Positions 1 to 7,183 of a stretch of DNA of 8,086 bases are shown here, piece by piece. This DNA comes from Euryarchaeota archaeon UBA170. Its GTDB lineage: Archaea > Thermoplasmatota > Poseidoniia > Poseidoniales > Thalassarchaeaceae. The stretch lies in NCBI GenBank assembly GCA_002499345.1, contig DALF01000037.1, positions 12,703-20,788 of the forward strand, read 5' to 3'. Under the pieces are notes generated by a model. It did no database searches and was not told the DNA's origin. It was given only the letters and a program-made list of their open reading frames with translations. Numbering within the stretch: the first letter of the stretch is position 1; each line of letters opens with the position of its first letter. The position numbers were made by a program, and so were the translations under genes.

Positions 1-1779
1 ATCGGAACCGTCCTCGCAATCTTCATAGCCGTCATTTACCCAATCCATAGGGATCTCCTCATCCCCATCATCGCATAGGAACATCTCTTCCGAGTCGTCA
101 TCGTCTCCCATGGTGGAAATCCAATGTTCGAGCTCCTCGTAGTCGAGAGCGCCATCTCCGTTAGCGTCTGAGAAGTTGAATGCGTCTTGACTCTCGGAAC
201 GGTCCTGTTCGTCTTCCCATCCACCGTCTTCATACATCACGAAGTCATCGAACTCCGTCCAACTGAGTGATCCATCATCATTGTAGTCCATCATGTCCAG
301 TATTGTATCTGGACTCATTTCATCGCCATCATGGGAGTCGTGGTCATCGACCATCTCGATGAAGTATTCCAACTCCTCCAAGGATAGAAGATCGTCACTG
401 TCTGTGTCTGCTTCTTGGAAAATGCCCATCAAATCGTCTTGGGCATCCTGGTCTTCGCCATCGCCCCACGAGTCCCAGAACTCATCCCAGCTCAGGTAAC
501 CATCACCATCACTGTCGAACATGTACAGGACGTCATCTGGAGAGGGAGGACCATCTCCGTCATCGCCGTCACCGTCTCCGTGGCCGTCATCCAGAGTCTC
601 GGACAATCCATCGAACCACACTGGAAGTGCGGTCTTTGGTAGTGTCTCGTCAACCTCGATTACTATCGCATCTCCCCACATTACAGTGTAGACAACGTAG
701 GTCGAATTGGCACCGTCGTCACTGATCATCTCATAGGACATTAAATCCTCATTCTCATCAAGATTGATGATCATCTCGGTGGATGTTACGCCCTCAGTAA
801 TGGACATCGTCATGCTCTGAATTCCTGTCGAGGAGTCATATGAGAAGCTCATGCCCTCAGCCGCCATATCTGAGTCAACTCCTTGTCCGTCATCTACAGT
901 TATTGGGACCCAGTTCAGACCTGCATCTTCACAATCTCCTCGAGTCAGGATGGAACCTACTTCTTCTTGAATAGAGAAATCGAAGCATATCATCATGAAG
1001 TTGACGTCGCAACCGTTATCCTCGTTCATTGAACAGTATTCTGCTGTAAAATCCTGACACTCTTGGCTGTCTGGACCTGATGAACATTCTTCTACGGCAC
1101 ATGGATTAGCAGAGTTATCCCAATCAAATGGACAGTTATCACTGATTCCATCTCCATTGATATCCCCATCGACTTGTCCTCCCATATCCGAATCTAAGCT
1201 CGAGCCCAAATCCAAGCCTGGAATTCCCTCTGTGGGACTTCCTGCGATCATCGCATGGACCATGTCCAGAACGGAGCCATCGGCGTCTCTCGTTTGAGTG
1301 CTGCTTGAGACTGTATCGGCCATCATCCCGCTAGCTAGCGAGTGTATATTGACTACTTGTCCGACTTGAATCACGGTGTAGTCGACCGTTAGCATTTCAG
1401 AGACTGAAAAATATGTCCTAACCATTGCAGAGTCGTTCGCGATATCGACCATGACATGCTCCTCGATGTTTATGTTCATCTCGCCCATACCCATCTCATC
1501 TTCTACCATCTTCATCGAGATTACTGATGAGTAGCCAGCCCTAGGGTCTACATCGAGCATTTCATCGATTGACATCTCACTCATCTGTTCCATGAACTGA
1601 TCCATACTTGCCATGTAGAAGCAGTCGCTCAATGCATTCAGGGATGCGTTCTCATCATAATTCTCTGCGTTCTCATCCATGCATCCTAGGACGTCATCGA
1701 CTAGTTCCTCGGTTATACAACCAGACAGGGAAGTGGCTATCATCAAAATGCTGGCAATCAGTGCTGATGTCCTATTCAT
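1..1779 (-). CDS. Secreted acidic lipoprotein with four EF-hand loops and an LDL-receptor-A-like motif, 3' end missing
   Basis: Open frame of 593 codons with no stop before the left edge, so the C-terminus is missing. The ATG at 1779 gives a lipoprotein signal peptide: a short Asn-Arg n-region, a hydrophobic core and the lipobox LSGC with Cys21. Residues 33-53 form a Cys-bracketed Asn/Asp/Ala segment (CMDENAENYDENASLNALSDC without its last residue). Residues 60-190 and 300-400 look like beta-rich domains without recognised motifs. Between them, 204-214 is a DGDINGDGISD calcium-type loop followed by a Cys-rich stretch (about 216-285). Four canonical EF-hand loops start at Asp422, Asp458, Asp498 and Asp538, each ending in Glu at loop position 12. 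Residues 567-593 resemble an LDL-receptor class A repeat (C569, IP, W, NDG, DC588, DGSD) lacking some usual cysteines. The likely role is calcium-dependent surface binding or adhesion. The specific function is unknown. Confidence 0.9.
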   Translation of the reverse strand, partial: MNRTSALIASILMIATSLSGCITEELVDDVLGCMDENAENYDENASLNALSDCFYMASMDQFMEQMSEMSIDEMLDVDPRAGYSSVISMKMVEDEMGMGEMNINIEEHVMVDIANDSAMVRTYFSVSEMLTVDYTVIQVGQVVNIHSLASGMMADTVSSSTQTRDADGSVLDMVHAMIAGSPTEGIPGLDLGSSLDSDMGGQVDGDINGDGISDNCPFDWDNSANPCAVEECSSGPDSQECQDFTAEYCSMNEDNGCDVNFMMICFDFSIQEEVGSILTRGDCEDAGLNWVPITVDDGQGVDSDMAAEGMSFSYDSSTGIQSMTMSITEGVTSTEMIINLDENEDLMSYEMISDDGANSTYVVYTVMWGDAIVIEVDETLPKTALPVWFDGLSETLDDGHGDGDGDDGDGPPSPDDVLYMFDSDGDGYLSWDEFWDSWGDGEDQDAQDDLMGIFQEADTDSDDLLSLEELEYFIEMVDDHDSHDGDEMSPDTILDMMDYNDDGSLSWTEFDDFVMYEDGGWEDEQDRSESQDAFNFSDANGDGALDYEELEHWISTMGDDDDSEEMFLCDDGDEEIPMDWVNDGYEDCEDGSD

Positions 1780-1832
1780 GTATCTTCGCCTTATGCTGAG
1801 CTTATCAAGAATGGGGCGAACTCATCTCATTA

Positions 1833-1917
1833 TGGTGCAGGGGACAGGATTTGAACCTGCGAAGCACTACGCACTGGGACCTAAACCCAGCCCCTTTGAC
1901 CACTCGGGTACCCCTGC
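1833..1917 (-). tRNA. tRNA-Leu (anticodon UAG), CCA encoded
   Basis: Reading the minus strand from 1917, a 7-bp acceptor stem forms between GCAGGGG and CCCCTGC, followed by discriminator A and an encoded CCA (1835-1833). The anticodon stem CTGGG/CCCAG encloses the seven-base loop TTTAGGT (1885-1879), giving anticodon UAG for CUA codons. A long class II variable arm with a GCG/CGC stem follows, as expected for leucine. The T arm is GCAGG-TTCAAAT-CCTGT. The D arm contains GAGTGGTCAAA flanked by CCC and GGG. No intron is visible. It lies 53 nt upstream of the lipoprotein start on the same strand and diverges from gpsA. Confidence 0.95.
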
Positions 1918-2011
1918 TTGGCTTTACGCGGGCACTCATCAGTCAAGAACTCAACGTATGAGGGGGGTAAGTATCGAATAGGGTCTTAACCGGTGTTTGG
2001 GGCGACGGGGC

Positions 2012-3013
2012 ATGGCACGAATCGGAGTGATAGGCCTAGGCAACTGGGGCACGGCATTGGCACGGGTTTGGTGCGAAGACGGCCATAATGTCCTAGGATG
2101 GACAATTGAGCAGGAGGTTTACGAGACTCTGATGACTGATTCGGTTAACAAAAAATACTTGGACGGATATGAAATTCCAAATCTGCAAGTCACAATGGAG
2201 CTTTCTGACGTAGTAGAGTCTTGTGAGATACTGGTACTCTCCCTCCCTAGTGGGGTCATACTGGATATTGTTGATAGGATCGTTCCAAATCTGAGGCCTT
2301 CTCAGGTCCTACTTGACCTTGCAAAGGGGCTAGCTCCTGAGGAGGAAAGCGGATCGGGACTAATATCTGACTCTATCGAGAAGCGTCTTGATGTAGCTGG
2401 TAAATCGAACCCGGTCATCGTAATGACCGGCCCTACAATAGCACCAGAGGTGGCCAGAGGGGTCATCACCACAGCTCTTGTAGCGTGTCACGATCAGAGC
2501 GTGGCTGAGAGGATATCAGAGAAATTGTCTACTGAGACTCTCTTCTTGGTGGCCGCGGACGATCCGAATGGGGCCGAGCTATGGGGGGCATACAAGAACT
2601 GCGTTGCTCTAGCATGTGGGTTAGTAGACGGATTGAAGGGATCAATAGGGGGAGATAACCTCAAAGCAGCTTTGGTCTTGAGGGGTTTCAGTGAGGGCAT
2701 TTCTCTTCTTGGTGCCATGGGAGCGTCCTCGTCCACTGCCTTTGGCCCAGCTGGACTTGGCGACCTGTATGTGACAGCTACGAGTCCAAGAAGTAGGAAT
2801 AGGACACTTGGAGAGAAGCTTGGATCCGGCAAGAGCCTTGATCAGTCGCTGGAAGAGATGCATATGGTGGCAGAAGGAGTGAGGGCCACTAGGATGTTTC
2901 TCGCGAGAGCCCCTAAGCTTGGGATGGAGACTCCATTCATTGAGGCACTGGGGGAGCTATTAGACGGGAACATCGCGGCAGACGAGGCTGTGAAGAGAAT
3001 GGTGGAATACTAA
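2012..3013 (+). CDS. gpsA: NAD(P)-dependent glycerol-3-phosphate dehydrogenase
   Basis: A 333-residue cytoplasmic enzyme of normal family length that interconverts dihydroxyacetone phosphate and sn-glycerol 3-phosphate. The N-terminal Rossmann fold opens immediately with GLGNWG (residues 8-13), so the ATG at 2012 is preferred over an in-frame TTG at 1997 that would add five residues (MGRRG). Further family motifs are DLAKG with Lys105, GPTIAPEVA (140-148), the catalytic-domain lysine in GAYKN (Lys195), GLVDGL, FGPAGLGDL (244-252) and SRNR (261-264), which contacts substrate phosphate in known GpsA enzymes. The C-terminal helical domain is intact. A weak A/T-rich element at about 1968-1980 could be its promoter. 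The next gene starts 21 nt after its stop and is probably co-transcribed. The gene is notable in an archaeon, where membrane lipids normally use glycerol 1-phosphate. Confidence 0.93.
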   Translation: MARIGVIGLGNWGTALARVWCEDGHNVLGWTIEQEVYETLMTDSVNKKYLDGYEIPNLQVTMELSDVVESCEILVLSLPSGVILDIVDRIVPNLRPSQVLLDLAKGLAPEEESGSGLISDSIEKRLDVAGKSNPVIVMTGPTIAPEVARGVITTALVACHDQSVAERISEKLSTETLFLVAADDPNGAELWGAYKNCVALACGLVDGLKGSIGGDNLKAALVLRGFSEGISLLGAMGASSSTAFGPAGLGDLYVTATSPRSRNRTLGEKLGSGKSLDQSLEEMHMVAEGVRATRMFLARAPKLGMETPFIEALGELLDGNIAADEAVKRMVEY

Positions 3014-3034
3014 ATTTCTTCAGAATAGGTTGAT

Positions 3035-3286
3035 TTGCCAAATCACCTCCCGGTATCGATTGCGGTGTCCTTAGAAGACCTGACAGAATTTGAGAGTCGC
3101 CTTATCAGATGGATTTCATCCTCTGATTTTGTGGGGATTCCATGGTCGACCAAGAGGGCGGCTGAAGCGTTCAAGGTTGAGGAGGAGGAGGTTTACCAAG
3201 CTCTGGCCTCACTCACAGCGAAGGTACCGGAGAATATCCAGATTTTCTACGAAGATGGTGCGATAAGGATTGTTGCTGACTCGTGA
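3035..3286 (+). CDS. Small hypothetical protein, possibly winged-helix
   Basis: An 83-residue protein that I do not recognise. It begins with TTG at 3035, preceded by AGGTTGAT, which resembles an archaeal Shine-Dalgarno. A GTG at 3064 (giving a start at VSLEDLTEF) is a possible alternative but has no obvious ribosome site. Predicted features are a helix around LTEFESRLIRWISSS, a possible helix-turn-helix around STKRAAEAFKVEEEEVYQAL, then a short helix and two strands (IQIFYEDG, AIRIVADS) that could form a wing. That order fits a winged-helix DNA-binding fold, but this is inference from secondary-structure reading only. There is no signal peptide or membrane segment. It follows gpsA by 21 nt in an apparent operon and ends 8 nt before the convergent permease gene. 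Confidence 0.65.
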   Translation: MPNHLPVSIAVSLEDLTEFESRLIRWISSSDFVGIPWSTKRAAEAFKVEEEEVYQALASLTAKVPENIQIFYEDGAIRIVADS

Positions 3287-3294
3287 TATTATCG

Positions 3295-4218
3295 CTAACG
3301 GCGGCGGAACAGACTCGTCCAAGAATACGCACCACTCGGCGCCCCCCAAAGGCCACTGATAACTTCGAACCATGAGGGGGCCCTAAGATCGTCTTCTTCA
3401 GTAAAGAAAGACCTGGCATAAATGGAAATGAAGTCAATTATTAGTACAACGAGGAAGATTATGAGAAGATAAGCCACTACCTTATCGTACTGTAGGAACC
3501 TCAGGTATAAGTCGATGTAATACCCTATTCCTCCGGCTCCAACTATGCCAATAATTGTCCCGGATCTGAAGTTGTACTCGAACAGGAAGATTGAGTGTGA
3601 AATGAGGTCGTTTGCTGATTCGGGCACTACTACATTCAGGGCTGTCTCATACTTGCTCAAACCCATTGCTTGCGCTGCCTCCAAGGGAGTCTTGTTCATC
3701 CCCTCCATCGCCTCGTACCAAAGTTTACCCAGGTATCCAACAGTATACACAGTCATTGCCAGAACTCCTGAAAGTGGCCCCATGCCAATTAGAATTACGA
3801 AGAATATCGCCCAGATAAGACTAGGGAGGCTCCTAAATGCCGATAGGATAAATCTGGACGAGAAGGATAGCCACCCTGGACTGAGGTTTCGGGCGGCTGC
3901 CAAAGATAGTGGCAAAGACAGGGCCATCCCAAATACTGTGGCTACAAACGCTATTTTGATTGTCTCTATGACCCCTATCCATGCGGTAGAGCAGGTGAAC
4001 TCAAAGGGATATCTCGCAGTGCATACTGGGTATACTTGTGGCTCGAGAACGCTCCAGTCAGGAGGCCATAGTGACTGATAGAAGAAGTTTTTCAGATTGC
4101 TGAAGCCTCCTGTGAGCCTGCCCCAATCGCTCACCATTCCATTCAGAACTAGGAAGGCGAGTATTAGTAAAATCATGAATGTGCTAGCTATGACTTTGCC
4201 ATCGATTGCTGTCTTCAC
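3295..4218 (-). CDS. PhnE-type ABC transporter permease
   Basis: A 307-residue inner-membrane permease of the phosphonate-type (PhnE) family. It has an N-terminal membrane segment (about 10-28), a core of further hydrophobic segments (about 82-107, 125-165, 205-235, 247-268) and a charged cytoplasmic tail ending in RRR. Family signatures include LPLSLAAARN (102-111), LRSLPSL-like FRSLPSLIWAIF, the coupling EAA loop EAAQAMG (180-186) and RSGTIIGIVGAGGIG (218-232). The first external loop contains two cysteines (66 and 76) that could form a disulfide outside the cell. Translation starts at GTG (4218) inside the end of the ATPase gene in a GTGA overlap, with a strong ribosome site ahead of it. 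PhnE homologues carry several substrates, so the sequence does not establish phosphonate. The transferrin-like binding protein next door suggests a metal or anion complex instead. Confidence 0.9.
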   Translation of the reverse strand: MKTAIDGKVIASTFMILLILAFLVLNGMVSDWGRLTGGFSNLKNFFYQSLWPPDWSVLEPQVYPVCTARYPFEFTCSTAWIGVIETIKIAFVATVFGMALSLPLSLAAARNLSPGWLSFSSRFILSAFRSLPSLIWAIFFVILIGMGPLSGVLAMTVYTVGYLGKLWYEAMEGMNKTPLEAAQAMGLSKYETALNVVVPESANDLISHSIFLFEYNFRSGTIIGIVGAGGIGYYIDLYLRFLQYDKVVAYLLIIFLVVLIIDFISIYARSFFTEEDDLRAPSWFEVISGLWGAPSGAYSWTSLFRRR

Positions 4219-4919
4219 ACATTCACCTCCATGGCTTTCGTACCCTTGACGAATGGATTTATCCTGCCATCGTCAATGACTAGTAGCTTATCCGCCATCA
4301 TCTTGGCCCTGGATATATCGTGCTCAACAACAATCAATGCGGCTTTACTTCCCCTCACATAATTGGTGACCGCCTGCAAAACGGAGGTCAGTGTCTCCTC
4401 GTCCAATTCACTAAGGAATTCATCTGCGAGAATCAGCTTAGGCTTCTGGGCCAGAGTTCGTGCTGTTGCCACTCTCCTTTGTTGGCCTCCGGACAGTCTT
4501 CTGATTGGTTCAGTAGATTTCTCACTGAGTCCCATGATGTCAATGGCTTCAGTAGATCTTTGCTGTCTCTCCTTCCTAGATTTAACCCCGGCACGAGCAC
4601 CCAATTCTACGTTGTGCCTTACACTGGCATGCCGAACTAGCCCTAATTTCTGTGGTATGTACCCGAGAACACCACGAGGAGGGGACTCTGGCAGTGTGAC
4701 CCCACATACTTCTAACTGACCGGATATGGGACTAACTAGGCCAGCGATCGTTCTTAGTAGAGTAGATTTTCCTATTCCTGAAGGTCCAGCGATTGCTACT
4801 ATCTCCCCTGGTAAAATCTCTAGATTGGGAATATTGACGAGTGATGCCGAGGAGTCATAACCTATTGCCACGTCCTTCAAGACCAATAGTGGCTCAATCA
4901 AATCGTCACCTGTCCGCAT
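4215..4919 (-). CDS. PhnC-type ABC transporter ATP-binding protein
   Basis: A 234-residue ABC ATPase with every nucleotide-binding motif intact: Walker A GPSGIGKST (45-53), Q-loop Gln90, signature LSGGQ (142-146), Walker B LILADE (162-167) with catalytic Glu167, D-loop SELD (170-173) and the H-loop His200. It should energise the permease with which it overlaps by 4 nt at the 3' end. The ATG at 4919 follows GAGGGGGC, a reasonable ribosome site. A TTG at codon 7 (4901) preceded by AGGTGA is an alternative that would begin at LIEPLLVLKDV. It is shorter and more generic than well-studied PhnC proteins, so the PhnC label rests mainly on the paired PhnE-like permease. A TATA-like box and an inverted repeat precede it, separating it transcriptionally from the binding-protein gene 78 nt upstream. 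Confidence 0.88.
   Translation of the reverse strand: MRTGDDLIEPLLVLKDVAIGYDSSASLVNIPNLEILPGEIVAIAGPSGIGKSTLLRTIAGLVSPISGQLEVCGVTLPESPPRGVLGYIPQKLGLVRHASVRHNVELGARAGVKSRKERQQRSTEAIDIMGLSEKSTEPIRRLSGGQQRRVATARTLAQKPKLILADEFLSELDEETLTSVLQAVTNYVRGSKAALIVVEHDISRAKMMADKLLVIDDGRINPFVKGTKAMEVNV
4223..4230 (-). promoter_or_regulatory. Strong Shine-Dalgarno for the permease start
   Basis: The minus strand reads GGAGGTGA, four nucleotides before the GTG at 4218 and inside the last codons of the ATPase gene. This fixes the permease start and indicates translational coupling of the two genes. Confidence 0.8.
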
Positions 4920-4938
4920 ACTGCCCCCTCGATACAGA

Positions 4939-4954
4939 TTTAGGCGCTCCTAAA
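4939..4954. promoter_or_regulatory. Inverted repeat, candidate operator of the transporter genes
   Basis: TTTAGG-CGCT-CCTAAA is a perfect 6-bp inverted repeat with a 4-nt centre. It lies between the TATA-like box and the ATPase start, covering the expected transcription start. The arms TTAGG/CCTAA recall the ends of the DtxR/IdeR iron-repressor consensus, but the centre is about five bases shorter. It could instead be a short hairpin in the leader. Confidence 0.35.
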
Positions 4955-4955
4955 C

Positions 4956-4965
4956 CCATATATGG
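4956..4965 (-). promoter_or_regulatory. TATA-like box of the ATPase-permease operon
   Basis: CCATATATGG lies 37-46 nt upstream of the ATG at 4919. Archaeal transcription starts about 25 nt after the TATA box, which would place it near 4935 with a short leader. The site lies in the only gap between the binding-protein gene and the ATPase gene. Confidence 0.45.
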
Positions 4966-4997
4966 TATTGATGGATTTTAGATTATGGGGACTATTC

Positions 4998-7172
4998 TCA
5001 TTCGACATTCGTAAGGTGGCCCACTAGAGCCTCGAAAGCTCCTGGAACTAACATCAAATTATCTGAGAATTGTCCCAAGTGTCCCTGGGAAGTAGCTCTA
5101 GCCACCCCCGAACCATCGAGAACATTCTTCAATATCTCATCTCCACAGCTCTCCTTGGGTATCTCATCGAATACCTTGTGCACTGAAATATCATAGCATC
5201 CAGTATATGTTCCCATTCCAGGGCGAGAGTAGTTTTCAAGATACATATCGTAATTCATATCAATTAGAGCGTTAATTATCGAGGTCCTGCTTCTAGTGTC
5301 GAGTATTTCAGGATTATACAGGACAGAGGTAGTGGGAATTATTCCCAATTCCCCGATAGAAGTGTAGTTATCGGCCCCCAGACACCAATCTGCATTATTC
5401 CCTGAGGCATCAATACAGTGCTCATCAATGAAATTCTCACCAACAAACGCAATCTGTCCGTATTCTTCAGAAATACATCTGATTGCTCCTGATTCGCCAT
5501 AGTATGGCCCATCAGGGGAGGGAATCACTGAGTCATCATTGAAGTACGACCTAACTAAGTCATCCAGACTATTAGATTCAGAGTCTTCATGCATAACCAA
5601 ATATCCATTACTAATCATATGAGATAATGGTGCAATCAAACTACTGTAAGGGTCGGTTCCTGTGTGGCATGAGACCATGCCTGAGATAAGATCGAAAGGA
5701 TTAGTCGATTCAACATCATCTGTAGTGTATGAGGCTAGTTCACTATCTGAAAGCGCCCATCCGGAAACCTGTGAGGAGAGTTTTTGATCGTCGTTCTGTA
5801 TGGCGGCCAGTACTGCTAATCCACTCGTTTTCCAACCAATTGCTGATGCCATGTGCCCCATGAATGCCAGGTGTGCGTCTCCGGATTCCAATGAGCTTAT
5901 GGCCTCAGAATCTGATTCAACATGGAGTATAGAGACATTCACTCCTAGCTCGCTACTGAGGAAGTCTGCTAGAAGAGACGGGTCTCTCTCCGTCCCATTA
6001 GAAGTCTCTAAGGTTTGGAAAGCTATCCTTACCTCCTCCAGAGAAATAGTGATTTCTTCTCCATCCTCGTCGTCCACATAGTAAGCTGAAATGCCAGGAA
6101 TACTGGATACAAAGGAGGAATATATGCCCAAATGATCATCTGAGTTTGTCTCAACAACGCCCTTGGTTCCGAACGTGTTGAATAGAATATCTGAGGAATC
6201 TTGCTCTTCTCCTAATGACATTAGCAGGTTCATGACATCACCGATACTTTCGTTCTGGAGGTAGTCTGGGTTATAGACGAAAACATCACTCGGAGCCTTT
6301 GCGAAAGATGGCAATGCGACATACCTGCTGTTCTCTAAGCACCAATCCTCCCTCTGATCTATTTCTTCCCCAGGGCAGTAGTCAGAGATTGTGTTATCCT
6401 TGAGGAATGCTATCTGTCCTGAACCTTCAGAAAGGCACTTCAATGCGCCTGACAAACCGTAGTAAGGAGTCCCGGGCTCAGGAATGGATGAGTCCTCGGA
6501 AAAGAATCCATGAATAGTGCCCCTAAGAGATTCAATATCATTTGGATCGCCGAGGACATTTGCATATCCTAATCCCAAGAGGAAACCCATAGGAAGCATC
6601 ATACCGACTGATTCCAACCATCCTGTGTGACAAGAGGTCTTGCCCTCCATCAGTGAGAAAGGGTTCGTAAGTGGGTCTGAATCTGAATGCGCGATAGCCA
6701 TTTCACTATCGTTCAGAACCCATGCATGGGCATTGTAGTAAGCCCTCCCATCCGACTTCTGATCGGCCGCTAGTGCCTCTAAGCCATATTGGTTCCAGCC
6801 AATCCAAGCATTACCGCTGTCCATGTAAGCTATATCGACGTTGCCGAATCTGAGTGCCTCCAACATAGCTACCTTCGAATCTACCGTGTAGATAGAAACG
6901 TCAAAATTCGTATTCTTGGAGATGTGATCAGCTAGTATTTGTGGGCTCGAACCCGATTCGAGCATATCTGCTGATACTTCGTAAGCGATTACTAGAGGAG
7001 TTCTTCCCTGGTCTCCTTCTTCGTCTCCGATGCAACCTGAAATAACGCAGGATAAGAGAAGAATTGAGATCGTTGATGCTAGTATCTTAGTTCTCAATGG
7101 ACTTTTTGAGAAGCCCCCATATGTTGTCATGATGCCTGCTGTAAAAAGGGGTTTATGGAGTCTTCCAGACAT
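4998..7172 (-). CDS. Bilobal transferrin-like lipoprotein, PhnD/transferrin superfamily ABC binding protein
   Basis: A 724-residue lipoprotein with a hydrophobic signal and lipobox VISGC47. An ATG at codon 15 (7130) gives a more typical signal peptide and better spacing from the TATA-like box, so it may be the true start. Two tandem type II periplasmic-binding lobes follow (about 58-366 and 373-722). Shared markers are NPFxL-SCHTG (Cys181, Cys502), IPxPxxPYYGxSGAxxC (Cys246, Cys566), GQIAF, a second cysteine pair (266/278, 586/597), P-x-x-x-V-x-YNP, and HLGxxS near the end. SCHTG and the YYGxSGAxxC-GQIAF run match transferrin landmarks, and the cysteines match its Cys118-Cys194 and Cys227-Cys241 disulfides. 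PhnD proteins lack these. Lobe 1 keeps ligand equivalents Asp118 and Tyr145; Leu240, Asp296 and Glu187 replace Tyr, His and Arg. Lobe 2 has Gly439, Ser466, Glu560, Thr615 and Pro508. It probably delivers a ligand to the downstream permease; the ligand is unknown. Confidence 0.85.
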   Translation of the reverse strand: MSGRLHKPLFTAGIMTTYGGFSKSPLRTKILASTISILLLSCVISGCIGDEEGDQGRTPLVIAYEVSADMLESGSSPQILADHISKNTNFDVSIYTVDSKVAMLEALRFGNVDIAYMDSGNAWIGWNQYGLEALAADQKSDGRAYYNAHAWVLNDSEMAIAHSDSDPLTNPFSLMEGKTSCHTGWLESVGMMLPMGFLLGLGYANVLGDPNDIESLRGTIHGFFSEDSSIPEPGTPYYGLSGALKCLSEGSGQIAFLKDNTISDYCPGEEIDQREDWCLENSRYVALPSFAKAPSDVFVYNPDYLQNESIGDVMNLLMSLGEEQDSSDILFNTFGTKGVVETNSDDHLGIYSSFVSSIPGISAYYVDDEDGEEITISLEEVRIAFQTLETSNGTERDPSLLADFLSSELGVNVSILHVESDSEAISSLESGDAHLAFMGHMASAIGWKTSGLAVLAAIQNDDQKLSSQVSGWALSDSELASYTTDDVESTNPFDLISGMVSCHTGTDPYSSLIAPLSHMISNGYLVMHEDSESNSLDDLVRSYFNDDSVIPSPDGPYYGESGAIRCISEEYGQIAFVGENFIDEHCIDASGNNADWCLGADNYTSIGELGIIPTTSVLYNPEILDTRSRTSIINALIDMNYDMYLENYSRPGMGTYTGCYDISVHKVFDEIPKESCGDEILKNVLDGSGVARATSQGHLGQFSDNLMLVPGAFEALVGHLTNVE

Positions 7173-7183
7173 AATTCTGTTTC

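Noticed and set aside
120..560. CRISPR or DNA-level tandem repeat
   Set aside because: The recurring GAT/GAC-rich stretches encode EF-hand loops. Spacing and sequence vary as expected for protein repeats, and there are no identical direct repeats.
1997..2011. TTG start giving a five-residue N-terminal extension of GpsA
   Set aside because: The Rossmann motif begins right after the ATG at 2012, as is normal for the family, and the extension adds nothing conserved.
3545..4078. Plus-strand open frame of 177 codons opposite the permease gene
   Set aside because: It is antisense to a permease with clear family motifs, and its translation shows no recognisable domain or membrane pattern of its own.
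4998..7172. Plain PhnD phosphonate-binding protein
   Set aside because: The neighbouring PhnC/PhnE-like genes suggest it, but the two-lobe architecture, the SCHTG motifs and the paired cysteines are transferrin-like, and the phosphonate-binding STSG motif is absent.
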